A DNA stretch of 64,000 bases, taken from Gymnorhina tibicen (taxonomy: Eukaryota > Chordata > Aves > Passeriformes > Artamidae). The DNA lies in the NCBI GenBank assembly GCA_013399875.1, contig VXAZ01001116.1:3122546-3186545 (forward strand). Reading direction: 5' to 3'. This document shows positions 39,001-52,145 of this stretch, piece by piece (the stretch's first letter is position 1; each line of letters opens with the position of its first letter). The translations under genes and the position numbers were made by a program. The notes beneath the pieces were generated by a model. The model was not told the DNA's origin, made no database searches, and saw only the letters and a list, made by a program, of their open reading frames with translations.

Positions 39001-40804
39001 CAATCACTTTTCCTAATGATATTTCTGAGCAAAAATAAATCAAGGCAATGTTAAGTCTTGCCTTTTTTTTACTCTTGTTGGACGAGTGGTTTGCTGACTC
39101 ATTTTGATTGGAACTTTCTCGAACTTTAACATAGCAATTTGGGGGTGTTGCATATATAAAAAATAAAAAAAGCAAGCTCTTTTCCCTAGTCTTCTATATA
39201 ATAAGCATGAAGAATAACTAATCAAAACTCTGAAGAAAATCCAATTTTTAAATGTATGTTTTACTTCTTGTTTCCCTGATGTTATTGTACTGCCTTATTC
39301 ACAAGGGGCAAAAGCTGAATTTCTAATGTAAAAAAGCACGTGCTGCAGGTTCTCTAAATAAACTTTGTACTCTCTTAAAGTCAGGTTAAATTGTACTCAA
39401 GATATAATATTTTCCAGTGTATAGAAATCTCCAAAACATGGTTTTAAATGTAAGGTGATGGGTGCAATTTGCAGATCTGCCATTTCCTCAGCTGCTGTTG
39501 TCATTGCTTAGTTGCTTGTTTGAGTAGAAGCAGCAGTGCAGGCATGGAGGAGGAGTAGTAGTGTCCTTACTGTCATGTCCTTTTGGGGGGAAAGCAAGTG
39601 TTACTTTCCAGTACGTATTCCGGGGTATTGTGCAGACACTGCCTAGAAAAGCACATATCAGTCTTCCCTAAAATATTCAAAATGCTCTTGTTGTCCTTCT
39701 CCTTAACAACCTCATACCAGCTCACTTAAGTTGAACACATTTGCTGCATTTAGTGTTTTCCCTTGCAAGTTTTAGTCCTCATCTTTTTTTAGTTTGCTTT
39801 TCTTCCTACACTCTCCTGAGCTTTATCATCCCTGTCTATTGTCTTCAGCAGTCTGTTTTCACCTAGGCAACATACCTTTTCTCTGTCAATGTTCCTTCTC
39901 TTTCTTCCAGAAATTTTGCTGTACTTTTCTCCTGCTTAATTTTTCACTGCTCTCAGTGATTTCTGCCTGTTTTATTTCACTCCAAGTGTTTCCCAACAGT
40001 CTCTGTACTCTTTTAAATTTCTTTTCCTTCATGTAGTTACTAATTAACATTTGAAGCTATATTGGTGATTCTTATAACTTAACAAAATCACATTGTTTAG
40101 AATCAATTTGTAAGATGGTCTCTTCTTATGACATTTATTCATAGTTTCTCGTTATGGGTGTTAAATACCAGGAGCAAATAAAGATTATATAAATGTATTC
40201 ACATTCCATGTTTTCCAAAGGTAGGGGGAAGTAGTAGTGGCATTTAAAAATATATAATCTTTGAAGCGTGTTTCCTGCCTTGTATGGGAGCCAGGGTGAT
40301 GATCGGTGAGGTTTGTCTGGGCTAGACTTGCCAGTCCTGTTGAAACTTGAGTGATCTGATTTTCAAGCACGTATCTTCTGTAACTGTAAACTTAGATACT
40401 TTAGGGAATGGTGAATAGGATAGTGAAACCAGAAGAGAATTCAGATAATACAACTTTTCATGCTCTTTCATCAGGTTTTTAATTTTATTTAATGAAGTTT
40501 TCAGTTTGTTCCCCTCTGTTTATATCAAGAGAAATGCTCTAAATGCACCCTTGCTCTGAGTCCTCAGCAAAACCTAAAATAGTAGGAAGAGTGTTACCTG
40601 CCATTCTGTCTTCCCATTTTCTTTTTCATTTTGATGTCTTTGTGATTATCTGCATTGGTCAGTTTCTAAAACAGTTTCTTTTAGTTCAGTAGGGTTTTAT
40701 TTTTATGGAAGATGTAACTGACACTGTTGGCAGCCTGTTCAACATTGTATATTGTTTAAACGTTGCTCTAACAACTGCCAAACTTAGGATTATGTTGTTG
40801 AAAA
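24035..40804. other. SRPK2 large intron, second segment
   Basis: A long AT-rich stretch with no recognisable exon, RNA gene or transposon. Open frames reach about 110 codons but lack domains, contain much low-complexity sequence and have no convincing splice context. A 21-base T run at 32728-32748 is listed separately. Old, strongly diverged repeats may be present but are beyond what I can see by reading. Confidence 0.65.
32728..32748. repeat. poly-T run (21 nt)
   Basis: Twenty-one uninterrupted T, followed by AGATAGATACAGATAGA, a short GATA-like simple repeat. On the minus strand this is an A-run, but I find no retroposed gene next to it. Confidence 0.9.
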
Positions 40805-41130
40805 CCTGTCTTGCCACAGTGAAGTCTCTGCCTCGTGTGCAGGGAAAGACTGGCACGTGTACAAGTCCTGAGTTCCTGGTTTGAAGATGCCATCAGCTGG
40901 GTATGGGCATGTGGCAGTGATGCCATTTGCTGGCTCATTCACGGCAGCCACCAGCGCTGGGATCAGGACTGGAGTGGCTAGGGGTGCAGGGGAGGAGAAG
41001 GCTGGGTGCCAGGCTGGGTGATGTCCTTCTGCACCTCTAGCAGCATCACTCAATAAAATCTGCTTCATGCGATCTAGGAGAAGATGGGAGGTACCCGAGG
41101 GCTGTGACATCACCACACATTTGCAGAATG
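40805..41130. other. GC-raised patch of unknown origin
   Basis: About 325 bases are clearly richer in G and C than the surrounding intron, with several CpGs (for example near 40847, 40939-40956, 41070 and 41096). The + strand carries AATAAA at 41052-41057 followed by ATCTGCTTCATGCG, which resembles the polyadenylation region of a retroelement. The minus strand has a 119-codon open frame (40790-41149) without a domain I recognise. It may be an old LTR, a conserved element or a retained exon; I cannot decide. Confidence 0.35.
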
Positions 41131-44100
41131 GAGGGTGATTTCTCGCCACCTACATCACTGTGTCTTCACTACAGAAGAAACTATTTGTAGCCAGCTTTTA
41201 GGCAAGACAATAGCAGATTTCTCATATGATTGCTGTATGAGTGATGGGGAAGTCAGATGGAGAAGAGGAGAGGGTGTGAAAAGAAAAGAAGTAGAGCTAA
41301 AAAAAAATAACCTTGAAAGTCTTAATGTTTAAGAGATAGGTTTGCAGGCCAGCCAAGAACACTTGTAATTTTTCATCAGCAATGGCTGATTATGATATAA
41401 TGTAGATGAGATATTAATGAACAACTAGAAAGGAAAGGCAAGCAGCAGAGATGTAAATGGCTTTACCAATAGCAGGATCAGATCTCATCAGGTCTGGACA
41501 AACCTTTGCTTTATGTAAATACCTCCCTTATTGGGGTTGATTTCAACTCTCCTCTTTCCTATAAAAATATTTTGACCTTAGTAGCCAGAATTTTTTTCTG
41601 ATCAGATCTTAAAAAATTTCTTCTTCCTTTACTCATATCTTGCAGCAAAACTTTATAGATATTTTTCCAGTTTCCTTTCCAATCATTTATTGTTGTTGCA
41701 TATGTATAATGTTGTTTTTTTTAAAAAAAATCATCCAATTTCTTTGAAGAACAGAGCAAAAACAAAGCAAGGGGATATTTTGACATGTATTTGCATGAAT
41801 GTTGTATGTTTTACCTCTAAAATTAAAAATATTCCTAATAGAAGTCCTTCAGGACTAGAAGGCTTTCATAGCACTCCCTTACCTGGAAACACCTCATATT
41901 TTCTCTTTCCATTTTTGTGAACACAGTATGTTCTTTTCAATATTTCCAATTATAGATATTCAGTACATGTATGTATTATGCTGTAATTACATTCAGACTT
42001 CACAAAGACAGGCATCTGAAGAATTAATGATATTTCCGTTCCTTACAAAATGGGAAGTGTAAGCTGGCTGAATGTCAAGTTATCAGTGTTGGGTTGTTTA
42101 ACATTTGTATCAGTTTAAAGAAATACTTTCCTGTGTTACTGCTATGCCTACTGCTCTAGGGAGAAGCCCAGTAGAAAAATCCCCAGTACTTTCATGTTGC
42201 TATGTGAATCCAGAGCACTGGCAGTTAAAGAGTGAAAATGGTATATGTGAGAAAAACACTTAAAATATAATTAGAAGGTTCCTCCTTTCGTGGGCACTGC
42301 ATGCGTATTTAAAATTTGTCATCGGTACAATTTTATCTCCAGTAATAATTCTGAAATTTAATTTTTCTGTGTTACAGCTTTACTGATGATACTGTTTCCA
42401 AAACATGAAACTTGATCAAGATGTAATTTAAGAATAGGTAGATCCATTTACTTAACCAAAAAATTCAAGGTAACAAAATGTTGCTATATTACTGGAGAAT
42501 TGTGTTTGTTCTCAGGTGTGATCATTACAGCTTTATCATGGTTACTGGGGGTGTGTGTTACAGTAGACAGCGATTTCCTTCTATGAAGTGTCTCAGGGTT
42601 TTTTTTTGCTGTCGGTGGTGGTTATGGCAGCAGGAAGGAACAACCATGTGCGAGAGGCAGGGATGGTTACAGTCAGCACACGTGCATTTCCAGTGACTGG
42701 AAAGTGGCGGTGCTTTCATGTTAAGTTTCTTCTGCCAGTTGTGCTTTACCTCAGAGATAGCAAAGGTGTGTGCAGGTGCCACAGACCCAAAGACTTTTCC
42801 TTGCAGTAATTGATGGTGGTCTGACAGGCTCTAGCAGGATTTCAGAGCTTGCACTGGCCCTTCAGTTGTCTTTTCAACAAGAAACAAGCTGCAAAGAGCA
42901 TACTTGAAGGATGGCTGACTGATCAGATACAGAATTCCGAGGTTTGGTTCATGTTGGGAAGGTTGCTGTGAGACAAATCCTTACTGTTTCATTCAAAGGT
43001 GACTGGTTCCAGAGCCTATACTACTGAGTGGACACGGTCAGGCTTATTTACACAGGAGTTGTACCGTGTCCAAATGTAGGAACTAGAGGTAAAGCCAGCA
43101 GTATACGATGTTATTTGGTGAGTGTGGCATGGTACAGCTGGCATCAGTATCTTGGTTTGGCACTTTTAATGGCTGCTGAAGATGCTCCTCTTGCTCTTAT
43201 TCCTTCATGTAAAAACACTCTTTGTTTCCCTGTTCTGCCCCTTGTCTCTATTATAAACAAATGGAACATTTTATATGAAGTTGGACAGAGACAGGTCTGT
43301 AACCTGTCCAGTGTTCGTCAAGACTTATACTTTGGGTAAGCTGATCACCATGTGGAGCCATGTCCCAGTGGGGCACAAGTCACTGCTAAAGTGGAAAGAT
43401 TTTTGGCTTGCTTTGGGCTTGGGATGATGTGCTTTTTTTGGTGGAGCTTTTTCTGAGAACTGCTTGTACTCTTATGAGGCCAGGAAGAGGTGAAACAAGT
43501 CCTTCTCATGTCCTAGAGGAACACAGCTGAGAATGTCTTTACATCTGAAAAGTCAAGGAGTATGAGAGCCTGATGATCTGCTGGATAAGAAATGTCAAAA
43601 ACCTTGCAAGCATATTTGGAAAAACCAGTTGTGTGGTTACTGTGATGATAATCACAATATAAAAACTTATTGAAAAGCATTTGGTGAATATGCTGTCCAA
43701 TTATCTCAATTTAAAAATATTTTTACTATAAGGTTTTCTATCTGTAAATTTTGTAACAAAAAGTAAAAATGTAAAGCTATTTAGAACAGTGAATGATTCT
43801 AAAAAATAAGACTAAGAAGAAATTCTAACCTGAAGTTTAAGGTTATAACATGTATTCAAGAATTGTGGCCTTGTTTAATCCTTTTGGGTAAATCATGTAG
43901 CTTCATCTCCTAGGAGAGGGAGGAATCGGTGTGTGCGAGATTTTATGAGTCACTGCTTTAGTCTTTATAAGGTTTTCTTTAAAACTGGAATTGTCATTCT
44001 GCTACATTAGAGCAATTCATTTTTTTTCTTTAATTTTGAAAAAAATTAAAAGCACATAATAACAAATGATGGAAAAGTACTACTAGTTGAAAATTTGAAC

Positions 44101-44303
44101 AGCACTTAAGACATTTAGGCAAATTATAGACCCAAAAGAAAATGCTATTATCAGAAGGATCCTAACAATAATAATTGTGTATTAGACTGTAAAAGGAATA
44201 AATTAGAAATATTTTGGATAAGAAATCAGAAATCATTCACTCCATATTGAGTAAAGATAGTGATGCCCAAAAGATAGGCTGGAAATAAATCCTCATAGAC
44301 CGA
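41131..44303. other. SRPK2 large intron, third segment
   Basis: AT-rich intron sequence. Short open frames only, no recognisable repeats or exons. I see nothing to annotate. Confidence 0.6.
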
Positions 44304-44636
44304 TGCCTACAGAGCAGGTATTCGTTTATGGCAGCGCTGGTGGTGAGGGGAATCTCTCCTCCTAACTCCCCCCCTTTGTCAGGTGCGGTGTTATATTTAT
44401 ACAGTAAAGTTCTGCTTAATGTTGCTGTGCCATTACAGCATCATCACACACGCGCCGGAACTCATTTACATAGCGTGATCTCATGGTTATTAGATAATTC
44501 TTTGCACTGCGCATGCACTTCCCCAATTCGGGGGTCTCCGGGGGTCTGTGATGAAGGCTTCTAATGTCTTCTTCGCACCTGAACTTTACAACTTTGTCTT
44601 TGGGGCATGCGCNTACATTGCATATAAAGTTATTCA
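44304..44636 (-). mobile_element. probable endogenous retrovirus LTR remnant
   Basis: Read on the minus strand, the segment has a TATA-like box (GTATAAATATAAC near 44390-44402). A GC-rich stretch follows, then GCCATAAACGAATACCTGC, which resembles the end of an LTR I associate with songbird ERVK-type elements. It would end CA (TG at 44304-44305 on the + strand). Its base composition and CpG content differ from the flanking intron. The other end and target-site duplication are not clear, and one base (44613) is undetermined. No retroviral genes adjoin. Family assignment is from memory and tentative. Confidence 0.5.
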
Positions 44637-44660
44637 CATTAGATTATATGGGTATCAAAA

Positions 44661-44900
44661 GTTATGATTCAGGTTATAAGCATCAGGTTATAGGTATAGA
44701 AGTTATGATTTAGGCTACATAAGTAAAAGCTATGATTCAGGCTATATAAGTATAGAAGGTTATATTGATATTTTTCAAGTTACATTGATAAAAAGTCATG
44801 ATTTGGGTTATATTGATGTTAGGGTTACACAGATATCCTGTAATTCAAGTTACATAAGCACTTCGTTGTTGTGACTTGAGTTATATAGACATCAATAGTA
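44661..44900. repeat. degenerate tandem array, ~30-bp unit
   Basis: Variants of GTTATGATTCAGGTTATATA followed by AGTAT recur with starts near 44661, 44702, 44729, 44795, 44840 and 44871, with shorter partial units between (for example GGTTATAGGTATAGAA at 44686 and AAGTTACATTGATAAAAA at 44778). Spacing varies from about 27 to 45 bases and the copies are clearly diverged, so the array is old. It directly follows the probable LTR remnant, on the side where the U3 part of a minus-strand LTR would lie. It may therefore be repeated U3 sequence, or an independent minisatellite. Confidence 0.75.
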
Positions 44901-45475
44901 GAAATGATGTAGTTTGAGGGTGTCTAACACTCATTGTTTTGCTGGAAGTTGAATTTTTTTCATCTTTGGCAGAAAAGCTCTCCATGTATGCTTGATAAAA
45001 CACTTGTCTCTGGACAAGGTTTGGAAAATACAGCAAATGACTTACTGTATTTTATCTAACAGAGTAATAAGTTCTTAAATCACTCTGTCTCTAGCTACCT
45101 TGTGTCCAACTATTTTCATATGGAATTTTTTTTTTTTTTGCCTAGTAATAGGAAGCAATTGGCAGGTGGTTTTTAGAGGACTTTGTTTTAACAGAATATT
45201 TTGGGTTGCGTTGTTTGGTTTTTTTCCCTAAAATGAATAAACTTGTAGGAATAAGCTTTTTGCTTTCTGGCAGCTCTAGGAAATGTTGTTAACTCTGTCC
45301 TTGTCCCTTCCAAACAAAATCTTTCTCATAAACCTTAAATACTTACAAATAAAGAAGTTCAGTACGTCAATAATTAGTAAATAACAAGCACAGCTATATT
45401 TGGGGCTAATAGTGCTTACTGGTATTTAATCTGACAAGTAGTTATGCAAAATGAATAATTTTTTTTTCTTTGCAG

Positions 45476-45663
45476 AATGGCTTTCTGTAGAAGCACAGAT
45501 TTTCAAAGAAACTTTGGTCAGAGTTGGTTATTGGTGTGAGATGAGAGGAGGGAGGGAAAAGAAACGACGTGGTGCTGGGCATACATCTGGTACAGCAAAT
45601 GCTGCCAGACCCAGCAGAACTATGAGAATGAAGAATTCCTCTTATTGTCACCTTTGTGTTTCA
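45476..45663 (+). other. candidate cryptic exon
   Basis: A strong acceptor (T-run then CTTTGCAG, ending at 45475) and a strong donor (TCA/GTAAGC at 45664) bracket 188 nt. Spliced after 8270, the SRPK2 frame would read 20 more codons (starting MAFCRSTDF) and stop at TGA 45537-45539, so inclusion would truncate the protein. It has no visible protein similarity. This is either a chance pair of splice signals or a non-productive exon; only transcripts can tell. Confidence 0.15.
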
Positions 45664-45920
45664 GTAAGCACTTCGTTAGGGAATATTAGAGTCTGGCAAT
45701 AGATCAAATGCCAGATTATGTCAATGAGGCTTAGTTATTTGGGTGACTAAAAGAAGTTCAAATTAATAGTTAGGTTTAACTAATTAAACATAGTTAGGTA
45801 ATTCTGCTTCCCTGTGTTCATAATGGGCCATTTATTGAGTAATTGTAGCATATCGTAATGCTTTTCTTAAATATCTAATGCTTCCTCAAATTTATCTACA
45901 AACTTCCTCCAAAATTATTA

Positions 45921-45945
45921 ATATATGTATATATATATATATATA
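45921..45945. repeat. (AT)n microsatellite
   Basis: Alternating AT/TA over 25 bases with one G interruption at 45927. It is likely to vary in length between individuals. Confidence 0.9.
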
Positions 45946-48900
45946 AACTGTAAAACTATATTAAGACTGTATTAAAAATTCTTCAGAGGTGTAACTTATG
46001 TGAATTATGTAATTTACATATTTGGAAACTAGTTACTTAAAAGTAAAAAGCAAATTCATCTGTGCATTTCGTGTGCTTCTTTTCACTTTTGGAGAAGCAG
46101 AAACAAACTCGACTGTATGGTGGATGTTCTCAAGCTTGCTTTCACTCTTGTGATCTGCAGTGTGTGTTTCCTTCCTACCGTGTTTCACTCCTTTCTATAT
46201 CCTGTGTTTGTCAGTGTCCTCCTCACGGTGAAGATTCAGTGAAATGGAGTTGTAAAATGATAGTACTGGTGTTGCTATTTTTCTTGAATAAAAAAAATAC
46301 CATTGTTCTGTAAGATCTCAATAAATAGTCTTCCATTTTCTTCTGCAAAAATTAGGCAACAACTACCATTAAAGATATCTACTGTCTTTCAGATCAGCTT
46401 TGGCCTCCATTTCTGTTAAGGAGAATAGTGCTAGCAACTGTCAGTGTCATCTGGATATGAAGGATGTCTATCTTTAAGAATTAGGGTAGACTTAACTCTT
46501 GGGTGCTAACTGGGAGTAGCAGCCATTTTGAAAGAAGACAGGTTTTTCTCAGAATATTTTCTGAAAGTATTATTTTTCAACCACAGCTCATGTCTGGAAA
46601 ACTGTTTAGAAGGGTAACAGTGATATTACTATCAATTTGTTCTTTAAAAGTACCCCGGGCATGTGATTCCAGTAGTTTTAAGTATATCAGAAATGTAAAA
46701 AGCAGTGGCTCTGAGATCACTAGGAGAAGATCAGATACAACATATAGTTTCTCAAAAGCCCCAAAAGATTCAGTACTATTAACAGTAAGTCCAGTTAATG
46801 TACTTGTAGATACTGAGTAAATCCATCTTCCCCTTTATGCAAGGGAAAATGAAAGACTTAAAAAAAAAATTTTCTGTATATTTTTTTCTCCTCATTAGAT
46901 ATTGACTCCTATTATGTGTGTCTGCCAAGATGAGCACGAGTGGGACCCAGCTGTAGTTGAACTTGTGCAGTGTATAGAAAAAAAGGATCTGTACTTCCCG
47001 TTGTATCTTTTATCTGGTCCCTAAGACTTGTGTGTGGGATGAGGGAGTGTTTTTTCAAAGCATGCTTTATGTTCAGAGCAGTAACTAAAACATGGCTCTT
47101 ACAAAAATGTTAAAAATTTGAAGTGCATTTCAATATTACTGACTTTTTCTTATAAAGGTCTTTAGGAAAGGAGAGAGTTTGCTTTATCATTTTGAAGTAA
47201 ACAGTTTCTTAAAATGATTTTAATATTTCAGGTATGACATAACCTTAAAAGTTCTATTGTAATTTCCACATGCTCTGAGCAGAAATATTATTTAACATAT
47301 TGAAGAGGAATAATACTAAGAATATTAATGTAATCTCCTCAAGAAGAGATTGCAAACATCTGGTTTTCTGTCACTTACTCTTCAGTGAGGCAGTCATTGG
47401 CTTGTGTATCAGCATCGATGTGAATGTTATGCATGAGACACCTGAAGAAGTCCATAAAGCTATTATTTTTTTTCCTCACTTGAAAAGCTTAGTTACATCA
47501 GGAAGAACAAATTATTTTAGGACAGTTATACTCATTTTAGTTCCATACTACTCCATTTAGTATTCATATGCTTACCAAATTTAGGTGTGCTCTGTGTTTG
47601 TGCCATTTTGAAACCCCTGTTTCAATCACAGAGCCTGTGATTCTAGCAGCCTTTTAGAACTATTTATTTTAAAAGTACATGATATAAAACATCTAAAGCA
47701 GTGAACCTCTCAGACTGTGTGCAAATCTGTCTAATTTTGTCTGGTGTCCAGTGCCTCATCAGGAGAATTTAAATTTATTGCCTTCTTTTGTGCTGTTTAG
47801 CATGTCACTTGTAAAACGGTTATCCAAAGCTCAAAACATAGATCTGTCCACATAAAACCATGTTACTGATACCAAAGTTCTTAATGCATTTCGTGACTTC
47901 AAGGCTGAAAAATTACTTAAAATAAGCAGTTTGATTAATTTGATTTGTTTAATAGTTTCATATCTGTCTTCATAGATTCATTTGGGAAGCAGGACTATTT
48001 CTTTTAACAGTAACACTGGAAGTAGTCAACTTGCAGCAGCATGAGGGTTTTATAGGCAAATTGTAAGATCCAAGCAGCTGTAGCTGTGATATAAGGATGG
48101 AAAATTCAGTGGAGAATAGACTAGGATGGATATTGATAAGGAAGTACATTTTTAAAGATAGTGTAGAAGAAAGGCTAAAAGCACCTCAAGCTTGTGTCCC
48201 AACATACACACCCCACAGAAAATGGAAGAAAAGCACTAAACCTGCTAGTGTATGATCAGATTAGACTAACAAAATGTGTGGATGAGCCTACCTATTAATT
48301 AAAAATGAAGTATATTTTTCTTGCATCTGTTTAGTATAATATTTATTTTAAAAAGCATGTATGGAAACTTGTATGGCAGGGTTTACGTTGCAAAAAATTG
48401 GAGGTACTTACGTTTAGCTGCTACTTTGTGTCTTCCTTTGCTCCCAAAAGGCACGGGGTGGCCTGGGGAAGAAGCTGTATTAGTTGAGTTCTGCAACAGT
48501 GTATCTCTGCCCTGGATAAATTTAATACATGCACTGTCAGTAAGGTATTTTAATCTTGACTGATGAACATGTTGTAGACCATTGAGATAATCTGGTTGCG
48601 GTAGACATGATTAAATTTTTAGTGAAACAGTGACTTCTGTCAGTTGACTTTGAAATTGTGGTGACTCTGATAACTACCCATATGTCATAGGGAACAGTTT
48701 GTGCAGTGCCATATACCTTGTCTGCACTTTTCCATCTGTGCTTAAGCAGCAGCTAGGGTTTTTTATTTTCTTTTATTGTGGAGAGCTCTTGTGTGGTTTT
48801 CTAATTGATAAAATAAATAAACAAAACTCCAGGCTAATTCCGCTCCTCTGGTTTTTTTTGTTTTCCAGATTATGTATATATTCCTCAGAGATTTCCAGTT

Positions 48901-51900
48901 CCCATATAAATTTTTTTGTTCTTCTTTCACATTGTTGAAATAAAAAAATTTCTCTTCTTTGTCTTGAAGCGTTTCTTCCCTTATAATTTCTGAGGTGGTT
49001 TGTTCTAGATTTGGTGTGGAAACTTATGGTTGCTTGGAGCTTTTGGCATGATGCTCTCTGAAAAATCCCCTGTGAGTTTACAAACTGTCAGCATCTCTTT
49101 CTAGGACTCTCCTCTCCATTTTTCCAAGCCTCTGGTCTCTTTATTTTTTGGCAAAGCAAATGATCTTTCTCTAAAAAGAGATTCCTTCCAGTTTTAACTT
49201 AATCTGTTGCCTTTTTCTCTGGTCTAACACACAGTTTGCACTTAAATGTATTGGAGGAGGCAAACATCTAGGCTAAAAAAGAAATAAAATTGTGGTTAGT
49301 TTCTGCTTTGCTTTGGTTTGAAAAAATAAAAATCATGATGATTAGGAAGCCATTTTGGGCAGTGCAGAGCCTTTCTGGTTTTTGTTTTCATTAAATCACA
49401 GCTTGAATAGTATGGCTTTAGAGACTTAGTGTATCTGCTTCTCTCAGGCCTTGGCTGAGAGCCAGTTGTCTGCCACTTGATCTGTATACAGTGCAAAATT
49501 ATTCAAAGTGGGCTGATGAAGTGCATGGAATGACTGAGGAGTTGGTGACAATGATACTACCCCATACCTGAATTAATTGTTAATTTATATTTGTAGCTGA
49601 AGAAATTTACTGCATTAACTGCTGCTTTGAGATGTGCAAGCCCTAATTTTCATTCCTCAGTTTTTTTTCAGTCAGTGTTATGATCTATTCTGGATGTGGT
49701 TCTATGTAGAGTGCTATCTTTTTTGTGGCCTCAGAAACTAGGACAACCCAAAACTCTTCAGTGAGGACATAAATGCTTGCTCACTAAGCAGAGGTTCCCT
49801 GTACCTCCAGTTGCTGATCAGTCCAGTTATCTAATTAACTCATGAAACCCATTAAAGGCGTGGTTCTTTGAATCTGTAACAGGTGTAGGTCCTGAACAGC
49901 CCAGCATTTACCTTTGTGCCACTGTACTTGAGGTAAACTGAAAGTGGAACTGTTAGTTCTGTGTTAGGTTGGAGGGTCTTGAACCAAGAAACCTCCAGGA
50001 AGAGCTGTTCAGTTGTAAAACTTTCCTTTTTCCTCTCTTTTCTTTTTCTGTTACTTTGAGTTTAACAAACACTAGTGTAATTTGCATTCTTCTGGATGCA
50101 AAGACTGCTAGAGTGGTGCTACAGTGACTGCAGTTTGAGGGATTTTTTTCTGTTGTTATTTGGACTTGGAAAGCAATTTTTAAGTTCTAATAAATTCTGT
50201 AAATGAGCCCAGATTTCTGGATATGTAATTTATAAATAATCAAAATAAACAAATAAGAACCTTGCTGTTTCTGCAGCCATTATTCTCTTATGGCCTAAAG
50301 GCACTTAGTGTAAAACTCATCTGTTTTATTTTGGTGACGTTATTCCCACTATCAGTTTTGATGAGGAGTGATCATGATGGTATCAGCCTGACCTTGCTGG
50401 TGCAGTATGGATGTGTAAAGGTACAGATTTGCTTTTAAGAATGAACAGAAGGGGTCCACTTGCAAAAATCTCAGGTAGCAGAGACAGAAGATTGGTAAAT
50501 CCCAAATAAGAAAATATTTCAAATTGACAGAAGAGAAACAGAGGAAAGAAAAACCCCAAAACCATGTAATGAAAGCTTTATCTAATTGTGGAGTAGAATG
50601 CTCATTAAGACATTAGAAATTTTTTTCCTATGAGGTCTCATTTTATTTAAATTCTTCTTGCAGCTATATTAAATAACTCTTTGTTGTCACTTGGTTACTA
50701 AAAGTAAAATTAAATTATGTTCTATAATACCATCATGGAGAAATGTCTGTGCATCTCTTAAGAGAATCCAGGGACTCAAAGTTTGCAGTGAAGTAACTTA
50801 TATCTTGGATTTGTTTTTAACATCTTGTAGTGTACTGTTAGCAATAGTCTTAGTGTAATAATCTCTAGACATCCATTGCAAAGACTATGTGGAAACTTAA
50901 TTATGGAATAGATCATTTGATCACTTCATCCCAAACTCTGGATTTTGTTTTGCTATAAAATCCTGCCTTGTTAATATCTGTTTATGTAATCAATTTTCAA
51001 TTTTAGGCATCTTCAGAAGGAATTAAAAAAATTGTTGGACTTTGAGGACTGTATCTATAGTCAGTCGGTGTCAAGGATCTGTGGTAGGGGAGATGAACTT
51101 TAGTTCATCCCTGCATTGGGATGTGAGTCTGGGTGTGCAGAGAATTATCCCAGTAGCTGTGACTGTAGGAACACTTGCTGCCTGGGATGGACAATGGTAA
51201 AAGAACTTTTTTATGGTACGTGCAGTCATGCAGTGGAGCCAGTTGTGAACATACTGACATTTGACAGACATGTTTTCAAAGATCTGAGAAGCATCTACTT
51301 TGGATGTGAGAACTGAGATACATCTTGGAGGTTCCTCTGATCAGTATGTTTTGGGAAGAACAAGTGGCATATGCTTAAAGAGGTGATGATCAGTTGCTAG
51401 CTTGCAAGCCTTCCATCTGAGCATGAGGGTGATAAACTCATTCAGATAGTAATAATATTTTTGTAACTTTGGTTGAAAAAAATATTAATTAGTTATCCAG
51501 CTTCTCTTCTTCTGTTTTCAAAAATTTCTGAGGCTTTGTACCTGATATGTGTGAAGAGAGGAAGAAAAGTCAGGTTGAAGGTCTTCCACTGTGGAATGGT
51601 TAATCCCAAACAGTTCGGGTTTACTGTGGCTGTAAACAAGTGGATGTAGTGTTGCTCAGGTCTTTCCATTATTACCATAGGTGGCACTATGGTCTCCGGT
51701 GAGGATATGATCTTAAAATGATGCTCACATCTCTGACTTTGTCTTTGGGTTTTTTGGGTCACAAACCTCTCGACTCCAGAGCTGCTGGTGAATTCACTTT
51801 TCAGCTGTCTCTGTTCTGCTTCAACAGGATCTTGTGAAGCAAGTGGCAGGGTGCATCTCCCCTTGGTGAAAGCACGCTGGGTGTGCTGCCAGCGTTTTGG

Positions 51901-51944
51901 TACCGAGGCACCAGCCCAGGCCTTACTAGTGCTGGATTGGTGAT
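45946..51944. other. SRPK2 large intron, last segment
   Basis: AT-rich intron. No recognisable exon, RNA gene or repeat family. Composition rises modestly in GC from about 51.8 kb as the CR1 tail and the second CpG patch are approached. Confidence 0.6.
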
Positions 51945-52145
51945 TACAGAATCACAGATGCGCTGAGTTGGAAGGGGCCCACCACGATCATCAGGTCCAA
52001 CTCGTGGCCACGCACGGCACCATCCCCAAGAGCCACACCACGTGCCTGAGAGCATTGTCCAAACGCTTCCAGAGCTCCGTCAGGCTGGTGCTGTCATCAC
52101 TTCCCTGGGGAGCCTGTTCCACTGCCCAACCACCCTCTGGGTGCA
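51945..52145 (-). mobile_element. CR1 LINE 3' fragment
   Basis: The + strand reads TACAGAATCACAGATGCGCT, then GAGTTGGAAGGGGCCCACCA, GATCATCAGGTCCAACTCGT, and later GTGCCTGAGAGCATTGTCCA, CTCCGTCAGGCTGGTGCTGT, and CCTGGGGAGCCTGTTCCACT followed by GCCCAACCACCCTCTGGGTG. This is the antisense of a common avian CR1 3' region. It breaks off at about 52145, so the copy is about 200 bp and 5'-truncated. It lies about 360 bp upstream of the alternative SRPK2 exon. Confidence 0.9.

Noticed and set aside
40790..41149. 119-codon minus-strand open frame as a gene
   Set aside because: No recognisable domain and no supporting splice sites; kept only as a compositional patch.
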